A stretch of 56,015 nucleotides of DNA, taken from Acidobacteriota bacterium. Its GTDB lineage: Bacteria > Acidobacteriota > Vicinamibacteria > Vicinamibacterales > UBA8438. Each line of letters opens with the position of its first letter. The stretch's first letter is position 1. The translations under genes and the position numbers were made by a program. A model generated the notes under the pieces. That model saw nothing but the letters and a program-made list of their open reading frames with translations. It searched no databases and was not told where the DNA came from. The stretch spans positions 66,278 to 122,292 of the forward strand of contig WTFV01000100.1 of the NCBI GenBank assembly GCA_011523845.1, read 5' to 3'. Shown piece by piece: positions 32,425-41,659 of the stretch.

Positions 32425-33762
32425 ATGTTCATCACGAAGCGGCATCTGCCGCGCCGGACGTTTCTGCGGGGCGTGGGTGCGACGGTCGCGCTTCCGCTGC
32501 TCGAGTCGATGGCGCCCGCCGCCACCCCGCTGCGCGCCGCCGTCCCCACGCCGACGCGCTTCACCGGGATCTTCATCCCCCACGGCGCCGCGCCCGGCTA
32601 CTGGATTCCCGACACGGAGGGCCGCGACTTCTCCTATCCGTACATCTGGGAGCCGCTCGAGCCGTTCCGGGACCAGGTGACGATCACCAGCGGCCTCTGG
32701 TCGCAGTCGGCGGAGGCGCCGGAGGGCGTGACCGGGGCCGACCACTTCGTGGCGGCCGCGTACCTGTGCGCCGAGAAGCCGAAGAAGACGACCGGCGCGG
32801 ACATCGACGCGGGGACGACCATCGACCAGCACATCGCGCGGCGCATCGGCCGGGACACGCTGCTGCCGTCGCTGCAGCTCGCGGTCGAGGATCCGGGCGC
32901 CAACTCGAGCAACTGCGGCGAGGGCTACAGTTGCGCCTACACCAACTCGATCTCCTGGCAGACGCCGAACCGGCCGCTGCCGATGGAGATCAACCCGCAG
33001 GTGGTCTTCGAGCGGATGTTCGGGGACGGCAGCACGGCGGAAGAGCGGTTCCGGCGGCGCGAGCAGCAGCGCAGCATCCTCGACTCGGTCACCGAGAGTC
33101 TGGCCCGCCTGCGGGTGGACGTCGGCGCCGGCGACCGCGTCCGGCTGGATCAGTATCTCACCGACGTGCGCGAGATCGAGCGGCGGCTGGAGATCGCCGC
33201 CCGCGCCTCCATCGAGACCCCGGACGTCGCCGTGCCCTACGGTGTGCCGGCGTCGTTCGACGAGCACATCGAGCTGCAGTTCGACCTGCTGGCGCTGGCC
33301 TTCCAGGCGGACATCACCCGCGTCTCGACGCTGCTCTACGCCCGTGACCTGACCGGCCGCGTATACCCCGAGAGCGGCACCAGCGCGAGCTTCCACGGGG
33401 CGTCGCACCACGCCGAGGAGCCCAGCCGGGTGCGGGAGTACGCCAAGCTCAACCGCTACCACGTGGACACGCTGGCCCGCTTCGTCGACAGGCTGCGGTC
33501 GATTCCCGACGGCGACGGCACGCTGCTCGACCACGCCCTCGTGCTCTACGGGTCGAACATGGGGAACTCGAACCAGCACCTGCATTACGACGTGCCGCAC
33601 GTGCTGATCGGCGGCGCCTCGGGCCGGCTCGCCGGCGGCCGGCACCTGGCCTACCCCCAGCGGAGCGTGACCACCGGGAACCTGCTGCTGAGCATCATGG
33701 ACCTGTTCGGCGTGCACCACGACCGCATCGGGGACAGCACGGGCCGGCTGACGGGCCTGTAG
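32425..33762 (+). CDS. DUF1552-family TAT-exported protein (canonical HxxSHH)
   Basis: 445 residues. Twin-arginine N-terminus LPRRTFLRGVGATVALPLLE. Family segments: FIPHGAAPGYWIPD, TITSGLWSQSA, TTIDQHIARRIGRD, RVRLDQYLTDVREIERRLE. The histidine signature FHGASHHAEEP is intact, unlike the variant at 9567. It follows the long DUF1592 gene and precedes an ankyrin gene by 9 bp. The DUF1592/DUF1552 pair probably acts as a unit at the cell envelope; the substrate is unknown. Confidence 0.9.
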   Translation: MFITKRHLPRRTFLRGVGATVALPLLESMAPAATPLRAAVPTPTRFTGIFIPHGAAPGYWIPDTEGRDFSYPYIWEPLEPFRDQVTITSGLWSQSAEAPEGVTGADHFVAAAYLCAEKPKKTTGADIDAGTTIDQHIARRIGRDTLLPSLQLAVEDPGANSSNCGEGYSCAYTNSISWQTPNRPLPMEINPQVVFERMFGDGSTAEERFRRREQQRSILDSVTESLARLRVDVGAGDRVRLDQYLTDVREIERRLEIAARASIETPDVAVPYGVPASFDEHIELQFDLLALAFQADITRVSTLLYARDLTGRVYPESGTSASFHGASHHAEEPSRVREYAKLNRYHVDTLARFVDRLRSIPDGDGTLLDHALVLYGSNMGNSNQHLHYDVPHVLIGGASGRLAGGRHLAYPQRSVTTGNLLLSIMDLFGVHHDRIGDSTGRLTGL

Positions 33763-33771
33763 GTCGATCTC

Positions 33772-35574
33772 ATGCGACTGCGACGTTCCCTTCCGGTTCC
33801 GGTCGTCCTGCCCGCGCTCGCGCTGGCGGTTGCGGTCTGCTCCGCTGCGCAGGCGGCCGACACGCCGCTGATCGAGGCGGTCCGCGGGGGCGACGCCGCG
33901 GCGGTGCGCACGCTGCTCGACCGGGGCGCCGACGCCGACGCGCGGGCGGCGGACGGGGCCACGGCGCTCCACTGGGCAGCGTATGCCGACGACCTGGCGA
34001 GCGTGGAGCTGCTGATAGCCGCGGGAGCCGACGTCGTGGCGAGAAATCGGGCCGGCGTCACGCCGCTGTCGCTCGCCGCGGCCACCGCCGACGCGGCGCT
34101 GGTGGCGCGGTTGATCGAGGCCGGCGCCGACCCCGACGGGCGGCTGCCCGGCGGAGAGACCCCGCTGATGATGGCGGCGCGGACCGGTCGCGTCGAGGTG
34201 CTGGCCGTGCTGCTCGACCGCGGCGCGGCCGTGGACGCCGCCGAGGATCTGCGCGGCACGACGGCCCTGATGTGGGCCGCGGCGAACGAGCGGCCCGGCG
34301 CCGTGCGGCTGCTCGTCGAGCGCGGCGCCGACGTCTCGGCCCGCTCGAAGGTGGTCCCGATGGGACGAGGGCCGTACCTGGCGCCCATCGCGCGGGATCG
34401 CATCGAGGACGCCCGGCGGGGCGTGGGTCAGGCGGGCGCACCGGCCCGCACCGCGGATCTGAGCGACGTGCCGCCGCAGACGCGGCCCGGCCGGGGCAAC
34501 GCCGTGGAGGCCGTCGCCGACGCCGCGCGATCACGAGAGGCGGAAGTCGGGGCCGAGCCTCGCGGCGAACCCGACAGCGCCGGCGCCGTCCGGCCGCCGT
34601 CAACGCCCCGCCCGTCCCGCCGCCACCGGCCGCTCACGGGCGGACTGACGGCGCTGGTCTTCGCGGCGCGGCAGGGCGACCTCGAGTCCGTGCAGGTGCT
34701 GCTCGACGCCGGGGCCGACGTGAACCAGACCACCGAGTACGGCTGGACGCCGCTGCTGGCCGCCGTCCACAACCGTTACTACCGCCTTGCGATGCTGCTC
34801 CTGGAGCGCGGCGCGGACCCGAACGTCGCCAACCGGGGAGGCTGGACGCCGCTCTATCTCGCGGCGGACAACCGCAACATCGAGGGTGGAGACTACCCCA
34901 CCCGGCGGCCGGACCTCGACCACCTGGAGCTGATCGCGGCGCTGCTGGCGCGGGGCGCGGACCCCGACGCGCGGATGGCGTCGAGCACCGAGACCCGGAC
35001 CATCTTCACCCACCAGTGGCTGTACGAGCCGGGCGCCACCCCGTTCCTGCGCGCGGCGCAGTCCGGCGATCTGACCCTGCTGCGGCTGCTGCTCGAGCAC
35101 GGGGCGGATCCGTTCATCGCGACCACGAACGGCACGACGCCCCTGATGGTGGCGTCCGGCATCGGCTGGGTCGAGGGCGTGACCTACGAATGGTCTCCCG
35201 AGGAGACGCTCGACACGGTGCGGCTGCTGCTCGACCTGGGCGCGGACGTGAACGCGGTGGACGACGACGGCCGCACCGCGCTGCACGGCGCGGCGCACAA
35301 GGGGCGCAACGACGTCGTGCGGGTCCTGGTCGATCAAGGCGCCGACCTCGCCGCCCGCGACTACGGCAGCCGCGACAGCATCCATGCACTGGAAGGGGTC
35401 ACCTGGCAGGCCATCGACTACGCCGACGGACTGGTCCGCATCGGGGTCCAGTCGTCCGTGGCGCATCCCGCGACCGCCGCGCTGCTGCGCGAGCTGATGA
35501 CCGCCGCCGGGTTGCCCGTCCCTCCCGAGGGCCGCACGCTCGATTCCATCTGCGTGACCGCGGTCTGCCGGTAG
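33772..35574 (+). CDS. Exported ankyrin-repeat protein
   Basis: 600 residues with a signal peptide (RSLPVPVVLPALALAVAVC). About eleven ankyrin repeats in two blocks, for example GATALHWAAYADDLASVELL, ETPLMMAARTGRVEVLAVLL, GWTPLLAAVHNRYYRLAMLL and GRTALHGAAHKGRNDVVRVL. A linker (~220-290) rich in Arg/Pro separates the blocks. Ankyrin arrays bind proteins. The location, 9 bp after DUF1552, suggests a scaffold for the DUF1592/DUF1552 system. The C-terminus is a short DSICVTAVCR tail with two Cys. Confidence 0.88.
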   Translation: MRLRRSLPVPVVLPALALAVAVCSAAQAADTPLIEAVRGGDAAAVRTLLDRGADADARAADGATALHWAAYADDLASVELLIAAGADVVARNRAGVTPLSLAAATADAALVARLIEAGADPDGRLPGGETPLMMAARTGRVEVLAVLLDRGAAVDAAEDLRGTTALMWAAANERPGAVRLLVERGADVSARSKVVPMGRGPYLAPIARDRIEDARRGVGQAGAPARTADLSDVPPQTRPGRGNAVEAVADAARSREAEVGAEPRGEPDSAGAVRPPSTPRPSRRHRPLTGGLTALVFAARQGDLESVQVLLDAGADVNQTTEYGWTPLLAAVHNRYYRLAMLLLERGADPNVANRGGWTPLYLAADNRNIEGGDYPTRRPDLDHLELIAALLARGADPDARMASSTETRTIFTHQWLYEPGATPFLRAAQSGDLTLLRLLLEHGADPFIATTNGTTPLMVASGIGWVEGVTYEWSPEETLDTVRLLLDLGADVNAVDDDGRTALHGAAHKGRNDVVRVLVDQGADLAARDYGSRDSIHALEGVTWQAIDYADGLVRIGVQSSVAHPATAALLRELMTAAGLPVPPEGRTLDSICVTAVCR

Positions 35575-35707
35575 CCCCCGCCCGCCCCGAAGGGCGCCCG
35601 GGAGGCCCTCGGCAGGAACCCTGCGTCTCGCAGCGCCTCCCGCCCGTCTCGACGTCGACGACCCCGGCGTACGCCATCCACGGTTCGACGGGCGGCGCCG
35701 GCCCGGC

Positions 35708-35808
35708 GCCCCGAAACGCCTCGCTGACTCGGCGTTTCGGCCCATCCCCCCTCCATGACCCTGCGCCGCAGCACTTCGCTTCGCTGCGTTCCGCGGCGCA
35801 GACTCCCG
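35708..35808 (-). repeat. Double-hairpin repeat family A, copy 3 (inverted)
   Basis: Inverse orientation to copy 2. CCGAAACGCC (35711-35720) and GGCGTTTCGG (35731-35740) are perfect arms. CTGCGCCGC (35761-35769) and GCGGCGCAG (35793-35801) are perfect arms of the other stem. It lies between the convergent ankyrin gene and the DASS transporter gene, so it may serve as a terminator for either. Confidence 0.8.
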
Positions 35809-35810
35809 GC

Positions 35811-37367
35811 CTACAACAACCCCACCAGCGGCCCGATCACGATCAGCAGCGCCGTCATCAGCACCACCCAGACGGCGCTGATCACCAGCCCCGGCGACAG
35901 CATGTCGAACATCCGGTAGTAGCCGCGGCTGTAGGTGACCAGGGGCACCGCGTCCAGGGGCAGCAGGAACGCGCACGACGCGGTGAAGATGACCGGCAGG
36001 GCGTAGAGGGCCGGGTTCACGCCGGCCGCCGCGCCCAGCACCATGATCGGCGGGATCATCACCGCGTTGATGACCGGGGCGATCGGCAGCATCAGGTGGA
36101 TGACCACCGTGAAGGCGCTTATCGCCGCGATCAGCGCGACGGCATTCCAGTCGGCGAGGCCGCCGAGGGCCGACTCCGCGAGCCACGTCGCGAGACCGGT
36201 CCGCGACGAGGCCTGGCCGAGCGAGGTCACCCCGCCGATCACCATCAGGGTGTCCCAGCCGGTGACCTGCTGGATCTCCTTCCAGGTGAACAGGCCGATG
36301 CCCGGCAGGAACATCGCCACCGCGCCGACCACGGCCACCAGGAAGGTGTCGAACACCGGCAGCCACGTGCTCGCGATCCAGAGGGTGATCATCGCGCTCA
36401 TGATGGCGACCACCTTCCACTCGGCGCGGCTGACCGGCCCCATCCGGCGCCGCTCGTCGTAAATCTCCTCCAGGTCGCCGATGGACGCGATCTCCGGCGG
36501 AAAGAACTTCAGCAGCACCCAGGCCGCCACCGGCAGCAGGACGGCCACCATCGGAATGCCGATCGCCATCCAGTGCAGGAACGGGACGCGCTCCCCGCCC
36601 GCCTGCTCGATCATGACGAGGCCGAGCAGGTTGATGGAGCTGCCGGCCGGCGTGCCGACGCCGCCGATCAGCGCCGCGATCGGGATGCCGATCATCACCG
36701 CCCGGCCGAAGCTCGACCCGGGCCGCAGGCCCAGCTTGTCGAGGATGCCGACCGCGATGGCCATGAAGATGGCGGCAGCCGGCACGTCGGAGACCACCAT
36801 CGAGATCATGCCGGTGCCGATCATGAACACGTACACCGCCCGCGCGGCGTCGGTGCCCGCCCGCACGATCAGCCACAGGGCGAAGCGCCGGGCCAGCCCG
36901 GTCTTCACCCACGCGTAGGCGATGGCGAACATCACCAGCACGAAGAAGAAGACGCTGCTCATGAAGTTGGCGGCGGCCGCGCCGAAGATGGCGCCGGGGG
37001 TGGGCGGCCGTCCGCTGACCAGCGACGTCAGGCCGAAGATCGGCTGCAGGGCCAGGGCCAGCAGCGAAGTGACGGCGATGGGCAGCGCCTCGGTGGACCA
37101 CAGCACGAGTATCCCGGCGAAGAGCGCGGCCAGCCGGTGCGCCTCCGGCGGCAGGCCCTCCGGCGTCGGCAGGATCAGGATGAGGCCGGTCAACGCCGCC
37201 GCCCCGAGCAGACCCGCGCCGGTGACCCGCGAGCCGGTCGCGCCGGCACCCGGCGTGTTCGCGCCGCCCGACCCGGGTGCGCCTCTCACGCCCGCTGCCC
37301 CCGTGCCCGCAACCTGCGGGGTGCTGCTCGTGCCGCCGGCTCCGGACTCCGCGTTCCCGCCGGTCAT
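35811..37367 (-). CDS. DASS-family sodium:di/tricarboxylate or sulfate symporter
   Basis: 518 residues, about 11-12 hydrophobic helices. LILPTPEGLPPEAHRLAALF, ALPIAVTSLLALALQP, then GGVGTPAGSSINLLGLVMI (the SNT-type motif) and PVINAVMIPPIMVLGAAAGV identify the DASS/SLC13 family. The N-terminus (residues 1-45) is a Gly/Ala-rich tail with no counterpart. Start ATG 37367 overlaps the pcaC stop (ATGA), so it is the last gene of the pca operon and may import protocatechuate or its aromatic or carboxylate precursor. A long open frame on the opposite strand is a GC shadow. Confidence 0.88.
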   Translation of the reverse strand: MTGGNAESGAGGTSSTPQVAGTGAAGVRGAPGSGGANTPGAGATGSRVTGAGLLGAAALTGLILILPTPEGLPPEAHRLAALFAGILVLWSTEALPIAVTSLLALALQPIFGLTSLVSGRPPTPGAIFGAAAANFMSSVFFFVLVMFAIAYAWVKTGLARRFALWLIVRAGTDAARAVYVFMIGTGMISMVVSDVPAAAIFMAIAVGILDKLGLRPGSSFGRAVMIGIPIAALIGGVGTPAGSSINLLGLVMIEQAGGERVPFLHWMAIGIPMVAVLLPVAAWVLLKFFPPEIASIGDLEEIYDERRRMGPVSRAEWKVVAIMSAMITLWIASTWLPVFDTFLVAVVGAVAMFLPGIGLFTWKEIQQVTGWDTLMVIGGVTSLGQASSRTGLATWLAESALGGLADWNAVALIAAISAFTVVIHLMLPIAPVINAVMIPPIMVLGAAAGVNPALYALPVIFTASCAFLLPLDAVPLVTYSRGYYRMFDMLSPGLVISAVWVVLMTALLIVIGPLVGLL

Positions 37368-37765
37368 GACGCGCCTCCGACCTCGTCGTGGATCTCGTCG
37401 TGGATCCGGCGTGCGATGTCGACGGCGGTCAGCGCCGCCGGCGCGCCGCAGTAGATCGCCTGCTGGAGCACGATCTCGTTGACGTCGTCCATGGTGAACC
37501 CGCCTTCCGCGAGCGCCGCCCGCACGTGTATCCGGTACTGGTCCCACTGCCGGAGCGCGATCTGCGTTCCGATCACCAGCACGCGGCGGGTGCGGTGGTC
37601 GAGCCCCGGCCGCGTCCAGATCTCGCCCCACGCGTAGCGGGTGATCAGGTCCTGGATCTCGGAGGTGGCGTCGGTCGTGCCGGCGACCGCCCGGTCGACG
37701 TAGGCGTCGCCCAGAATCCGCCGGCGGATGGCCATGCCTGCCGCGTGCCGCTCGCTGTCGTCCAT
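37364..37765 (-). CDS. pcaC: 4-carboxymuconolactone decarboxylase
   Basis: 133 residues. AIRRRILGDAYVDRAV, FQDLITRYAWGEIW-type (IQDLITRYAWGEIWTRPGLD), RTRRVLVIGTQIALRQWDQY and GFTMDDVNEIVLQQAIYCGA give the carboxymuconolactone decarboxylase fold. The Cys in QAIYCGAPA is the catalytic-site Cys. It decarboxylates 4-carboxymuconolactone to 3-oxoadipate enol-lactone. ATG 37765 lies inside the second copy of a 74-bp junction repeat. It overlaps the transporter start by ATGA. Confidence 0.9.
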   Translation of the reverse strand: MDDSERHAAGMAIRRRILGDAYVDRAVAGTTDATSEIQDLITRYAWGEIWTRPGLDHRTRRVLVIGTQIALRQWDQYRIHVRAALAEGGFTMDDVNEIVLQQAIYCGAPAALTAVDIARRIHDEIHDEVGGAS

Positions 37766-37874
37766 TGGCGCCTCGATTCGTCGGAAACTCAGCTCGTCAG
37801 TCGATCGCTTCGGGTGGGCGCAACCCATCGTGGTCTGATTGGCGCCTCGATTCATCAGGCACTGAGCTTGTCAG
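37764..37874 (-). repeat. Tandem duplication at the pcaD/pcaC junction (74-bp period)
   Basis: ATTGGCGCCTCGATTCGTCG begins at 37764 and ATTGGCGCCTCGATTCATCA at 37838, each followed by a matching AGCT(C/T)GTCAG ending at 37800 and 37874. The left copy contains the pcaC start codon; the right copy lies in the pcaD coding end. Period is 74 bp. Confidence 0.85.
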
Positions 37875-38639
37875 GAACTCGATGACCGCCGCGGTGAACG
37901 CCTTCGATTGCTCCACGTTGGCGAGGTGGGCTGCATCGAGGGCCACCCCGCGAGCGCCCGCCACCCCTTCCCGGAGTGCGTCGCCCAGGCTCGGCGGCGT
38001 CGCCTCGTCGCGCCTTCCGGTGACCACCAGGGTGCGGGCGGCGATGCGCGGGAGGTCATCCCGCAGGTCGGCGTCCCGCAGCGCGGCGCAGCACCCCGCG
38101 TACCCGTCGACCGGGCAGGCCGCGATCATGGATCGAAACCGATCCGCGATAGCCGGATCCGTCTGCCGGAACCGCGCGGTGAACCAACGCCGCAGCGCCG
38201 GCTCGGCGAGCGCCGCCATGCCCTCCGCCCGGGCCGCGGCGATCCGCCGGCGCCACATCTCCGGCGTGCCGACGCGGGCGCCGGTGTTGGCGGCCACGAC
38301 GCGATCCACGCGCTCCGGCGCGTGCCGGGCGAGCCACAGGGCGACGAGTCCGCCGAGCGAGACGCCGCAGACGTGTGCCCGCCCCGCGCCGGCCGCCTCG
38401 AGGACGGCCAGCGCATCGCGCCCGAGCCGGTCCAGGGTGTAGTCGCCCGCCGGTGCGTCGGATCCGCCGTGCCCGCGGGTATCGCAGCGAACGACGCGCA
38501 GCACGCGGGAGAACGGGGCTGTCTGCGCGGCCCACAGGTCGGTCGTCGTCCCGAGGGCGTTCAGCAGGAGCAGCGCCGGCGCCTGCTCGGGGCCGGTGAC
38601 GGTGAACGACAGCTTGCAGCCGTCAACGTCGACATGCAT
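37797..38639 (-). CDS. pcaD: 3-oxoadipate enol-lactonase
   Basis: 280 residues of alpha/beta-hydrolase fold. HVDVDGCKLSFTVTGPEQAP, LLLNALGTTTDLW, DTRGHGGSDAPAG-DYTLD, the nucleophile elbow VCGVSLGGLVALWLA and the His loop ALDAAHLANVEQSKAF match PcaD. It hydrolyses 3-oxoadipate enol-lactone to 3-oxoadipate. The last ~25 residues (SRRQSDHDGLRPPEAID) are added by the duplicated junction. It is the fourth gene of pcaHGBDC. ATG 38639 starts MHVDVDG. Confidence 0.9.
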   Translation of the reverse strand: MHVDVDGCKLSFTVTGPEQAPALLLLNALGTTTDLWAAQTAPFSRVLRVVRCDTRGHGGSDAPAGDYTLDRLGRDALAVLEAAGAGRAHVCGVSLGGLVALWLARHAPERVDRVVAANTGARVGTPEMWRRRIAAARAEGMAALAEPALRRWFTARFRQTDPAIADRFRSMIAACPVDGYAGCCAALRDADLRDDLPRIAARTLVVTGRRDEATPPSLGDALREGVAGARGVALDAAHLANVEQSKAFTAAVIEFLTSSVPDESRRQSDHDGLRPPEAID

Positions 38640-38698
38640 GGTGCGAAGGATTCCCGTTCGACTCGAACGGCGGCGCGGCCGGTGCGGGCGCGCGCCGG

Positions 38699-40120
38699 TC
38701 AGCCTCGATGGGCATCGTCTCGATCGGGCCTGCCGACCCGCTCCAGCACCCGGTCGATGTAGTCGCGGGTGGCGCCGAGGTAGTCGTCCGCCGACAACCG
38801 CCGTGCGATCTCCGCGCGATCGAGATGTGGCGTGACCAGCGGGTCGCCGGCGAGGACGTCCACCAGGGGACGGCCTTCCGCCGCCGCGCGCCGGCAGGCT
38901 TCCGCAACGCAGGCGTGCGCCTGGTGCTTGCCGATCGACTCGGCGAGGATCATGGCAATCGATTCGGCCAGCAGGACCCCGCCGGATGCGTCGGCATTGG
39001 CCCGCATGCGATCGGTGTCGACGATCAGGCCGTCGAGCGCATCGGCGACCGCCCGGATTCCGCTTGCCGCAGTCACCACCAGATCGGGCAGCGTATCCCA
39101 TTCGGCCTGCCAGCCGCCGAGGCCGCGTTCATGCTCCTGCACCATCGCGCCCAGCATCGTCGCCACCAGCCCGGGCGCGCGGGCCGCGGCGGCCAGGGCG
39201 ATGGACGCCGCCACCGGGTTCCGCTTCTGCGGCATCGTCGACGACCCGCCGCGCCCCGGCGCCGGCCGCTCGGCGGCCTCGCCGACCTCGGTCTGCGCCA
39301 GCAGGGCGACGTCGCGCGCAATCTTGCCCCCCGTGCCCGCGGCGACCCCGAGCGCGCACGCGAGTTGAGCGAACCGGTCGCGGTGCGCGTGCCACGGCAT
39401 GTCCGGCGCCGGCAACTCGAGCCGGTCCGCCAGCGCCTCCGTCACAGCCGGACCGCGCGACCCGAGCGATGCCAGGGTGCCCGACGCGCCCCCGAACTGC
39501 AGCACGAGTGCGTCGTCGAGCGCGGCCCGCAGGCGGCCCCGCACCCGATCGAGCGTGTCGGCCCAGCCCGCCGCCTTCAGGCCGAACGTAACCGGTGTCG
39601 CCTGTTGCAGCCAGGTACGGCCGGCCATGGTCGCAGCGGCGTGGCGGTGCGCGTGGACCGCCGCGCCGCGTACGCCGCGCGCCAGGTGATCGACCACGGT
39701 CGGAACCGCCAGCCGGAGCTGCAGCACCAGGCCGGTATCCAGAATGTCCTGGCTGGTCGCGCCCCAATGGACGAAGCGCGCCGCCTCGGCGTCGGCTTGC
39801 GCGACCTGCGCCGTCAGGTGCCGCACCACCGGGATGACGGGGTTGCCCGTGTCCGTCGCCTCGGCGGCGATGCGCGCGAGGTCGTACAGCTCCGCCCGGG
39901 CAGCCGCCTGGATGGGCCCGACGCAACTCGCCGGAACCACCCCGACCGCCGCCTCGGCGTGGGCGAGCGCCGCCTCGACGTCCAGCATGCCCTGAAGCTG
40001 GGCGCGACCGGAAAAGTGCGCGGCGACGTCCGCGTCGCCCAGCACCCGGTCGTGCAAGCGCGCGCCATCCCTGCCCCCGCCGTCGAATGCCCGCGTGGGC
40101 AGGCGTGCGGCGTTCGTCAT
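38699..40120 (-). CDS. pcaB: 3-carboxy-cis,cis-muconate cycloisomerase
   Basis: 473 residues of the aspartase/fumarase superfamily. FVHWGATSQDILDTGLVLQL, the signature GGSSTMPQKRNPVAASIA and an N-terminal LGDADVAAHFSGRAQLQGML are clear PcaB features. It converts 3-carboxymuconate to 4-carboxymuconolactone. It lies between pcaG and pcaD in the same operon. The gap to pcaG holds a partial copy of the pcaG end. Confidence 0.92.
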   Translation of the reverse strand: MTNAARLPTRAFDGGGRDGARLHDRVLGDADVAAHFSGRAQLQGMLDVEAALAHAEAAVGVVPASCVGPIQAAARAELYDLARIAAEATDTGNPVIPVVRHLTAQVAQADAEAARFVHWGATSQDILDTGLVLQLRLAVPTVVDHLARGVRGAAVHAHRHAAATMAGRTWLQQATPVTFGLKAAGWADTLDRVRGRLRAALDDALVLQFGGASGTLASLGSRGPAVTEALADRLELPAPDMPWHAHRDRFAQLACALGVAAGTGGKIARDVALLAQTEVGEAAERPAPGRGGSSTMPQKRNPVAASIALAAAARAPGLVATMLGAMVQEHERGLGGWQAEWDTLPDLVVTAASGIRAVADALDGLIVDTDRMRANADASGGVLLAESIAMILAESIGKHQAHACVAEACRRAAAEGRPLVDVLAGDPLVTPHLDRAEIARRLSADDYLGATRDYIDRVLERVGRPDRDDAHRG

Positions 40121-40140
40121 CGCAGGTCCGACCTCGACCT

Positions 40141-40246
40141 GTCAGACATCTAAGAACACCCTCTTGCCCGGTCTCCAGTCCCGCGTCCGCGCTCCCGTGC
40201 GCCGGCGTCAGACATCGAAGAACACCGTCTCGCCCGGTCCCTGGAG
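40141..40246 (-). repeat. Tandem duplication at the pcaG/pcaB junction (66-bp offset)
   Basis: GTCAGACATCTAAGAACACC starts at 40141 and GTCAGACATCGAAGAACACC at 40207, each extending about 38 bp. The right copy is the real pcaG 3' end (VFFDV stop); the left copy is a diverged duplicate lying in the spacer before pcaB. Confidence 0.85.
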
Positions 40247-40768
40247 CACGATCGCGTGGCGATAACGGTGCTCCCCCCGGTGTGCCGCGACGAGCGTCGG
40301 GCGGCGGTCCGGCGGAACCTGCGCCAGAATCGGATCCGCGGCGTTCGACGGCTCGTCGTCGAAGTAGACGCGGGTGACGAGGCGCGTCAGCAGTCCGCGC
40401 GCGAAGAGGCCGACGAGGAGATGGGGCGCCTGCGGCCGTCCGCCGGGACCTGGTACCGGGCCCGGCTTGACGGTATCGATGCGGAAGCAACCCTCTGGGT
40501 CCGTATGCACCCGGCCGAACCCGTCGAACGCGGGATCGGGTCCCGCCGTACGCGCGTCCTCCGGGTGGTTGCAGCGGCCGGCGGCGTTGGCCTGCCAGAT
40601 CTCGACGAGCGCATCCGGCACCGGTCGGCCGGCGCCGTCGCGAATTGCACCCTCGAGGACGATGCGCCGTCCCGGCGTGTTCTCGTTCACGAGCGACAGG
40701 CGGCCCTGTTCCGGCACGAGAATCGCGAAGAACGGACCGACGGTCTGGCAGGGGGTGAGGGGCAGCAT
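40208..40768 (-). CDS. pcaG: Protocatechuate 3,4-dioxygenase alpha subunit
   Basis: 186 residues of the intradiol dioxygenase alpha-subunit type: TPCQTVGPFFAILVPEQGRL, VPDALVEIWQANAAGRCNHP, RVHTDPEGCFRIDTVKPGPV, LVGLFARGLLTRLVTRVYF. It pairs with PcaH to cleave protocatechuate to 3-carboxymuconate; the Fe ligands are on PcaH. ATG 40768, 29 bp after pcaH. Confidence 0.92.
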   Translation of the reverse strand: MLPLTPCQTVGPFFAILVPEQGRLSLVNENTPGRRIVLEGAIRDGAGRPVPDALVEIWQANAAGRCNHPEDARTAGPDPAFDGFGRVHTDPEGCFRIDTVKPGPVPGPGGRPQAPHLLVGLFARGLLTRLVTRVYFDDEPSNAADPILAQVPPDRRPTLVAAHRGEHRYRHAIVLQGPGETVFFDV

Positions 40769-40797
40769 GGCGCGTCCGGAAATCCGCGGGCGAGCTT

Positions 40798-41505
40798 CTA
40801 GCCTTCCATCGGGGTGGCGTCCCGCCCCCGCAGAACGATGTCGAAACGATACCCGAGCGCCCATCCCGATTCCGTCACGTCGAGATCGAACGCCGCCACC
40901 AGACGTTCACGGCCCCCGGCAGTGGGAACCGCGTTGAAGACCGGGTCGAGGGCCAGCAGCGGGTCACCGGGGAAGTACATCTGGGTCATCAGCCGCGTCA
41001 GGAAGCTCTGCCCGAAGACCGAGAAGTGCACGTGAGCCGGACGCCACGCGTTGTCGTGGTTCCCCCAGGGATACGCCCCCGGCCTGACGGTCGTGAACCG
41101 GAACCGCCCTTCCGCGTCGGTGAGCACCCGGCCGGCGCCGCTGAAGTGCGGATCGAGCGGCGCGTCGTGGGTGTCCTGCGCGTGGGCGTAGCGGCCGGCG
41201 GCATTCGCCTGCCAGATCTCCACGAGAGTCTCCGGCACCGGTCGTTCGTCCTCGTCCAGCACGCGGCCGGCGATGACGATGCGCTCGCCGAGCGGCTCGC
41301 CGGCGTGCTGGCGGGTGAGGTCGTCGTCGAGCGGTCCGACCGGCCCGTAGCCGTAGACGGGGCCGGTGATCTCGGACAACGTCTGCGGAATCACGACCAG
41401 CGGCTGCGCCGGGTGGCGCAGGGCGGTGGAGCGGTACGCCGGCGCGTCGTTCGGCGGCTCATGGCCGGCCGGCGGGCGGCGATAGGGGAGAACCCGGGGC
41501 GCCAT
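40798..41505 (-). CDS. pcaH: Protocatechuate 3,4-dioxygenase beta subunit
   Basis: 235 residues. The iron ligands fit: Tyr in GRYAHAQDT, Tyr in RPGAYPWG, and the His pair in PAHVHFSVFG. Other family segments are ITGPVYGYGPVG, PETLVEIWQANAAGRYAHAQ and MTQMYFPGDPLL. First gene of the minus-strand operon pcaHGBDC plus a transporter. ATG 41505 (MAPRVLPYRRPPAG). No regulator gene is adjacent. Confidence 0.93.
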   Translation of the reverse strand: MAPRVLPYRRPPAGHEPPNDAPAYRSTALRHPAQPLVVIPQTLSEITGPVYGYGPVGPLDDDLTRQHAGEPLGERIVIAGRVLDEDERPVPETLVEIWQANAAGRYAHAQDTHDAPLDPHFSGAGRVLTDAEGRFRFTTVRPGAYPWGNHDNAWRPAHVHFSVFGQSFLTRLMTQMYFPGDPLLALDPVFNAVPTAGGRERLVAAFDLDVTESGWALGYRFDIVLRGRDATPMEG

Positions 41506-41659
41506 GGTTGCCGACAATCGTAGCGGACTTCGGCCGGACCCGCGCCTTGCAGGCGTCGACGCACGCACCGGCGCAGGGCGCTAAGATTGCACATCGCGCG
41601 GTTGCCGCAGGTGCGGGCGCGCGTCGTTCTCCAGGCCGCGGTGGAGAAGGAGAGATCCA

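Noticed and set aside
34272..37454. Very long open frame on the plus strand over the ankyrin and DASS genes
   Set aside because: It is Arg/Gly/Ala-rich with no domain and is antisense or out of frame to two clearly recognisable genes; typical of high-GC DNA.
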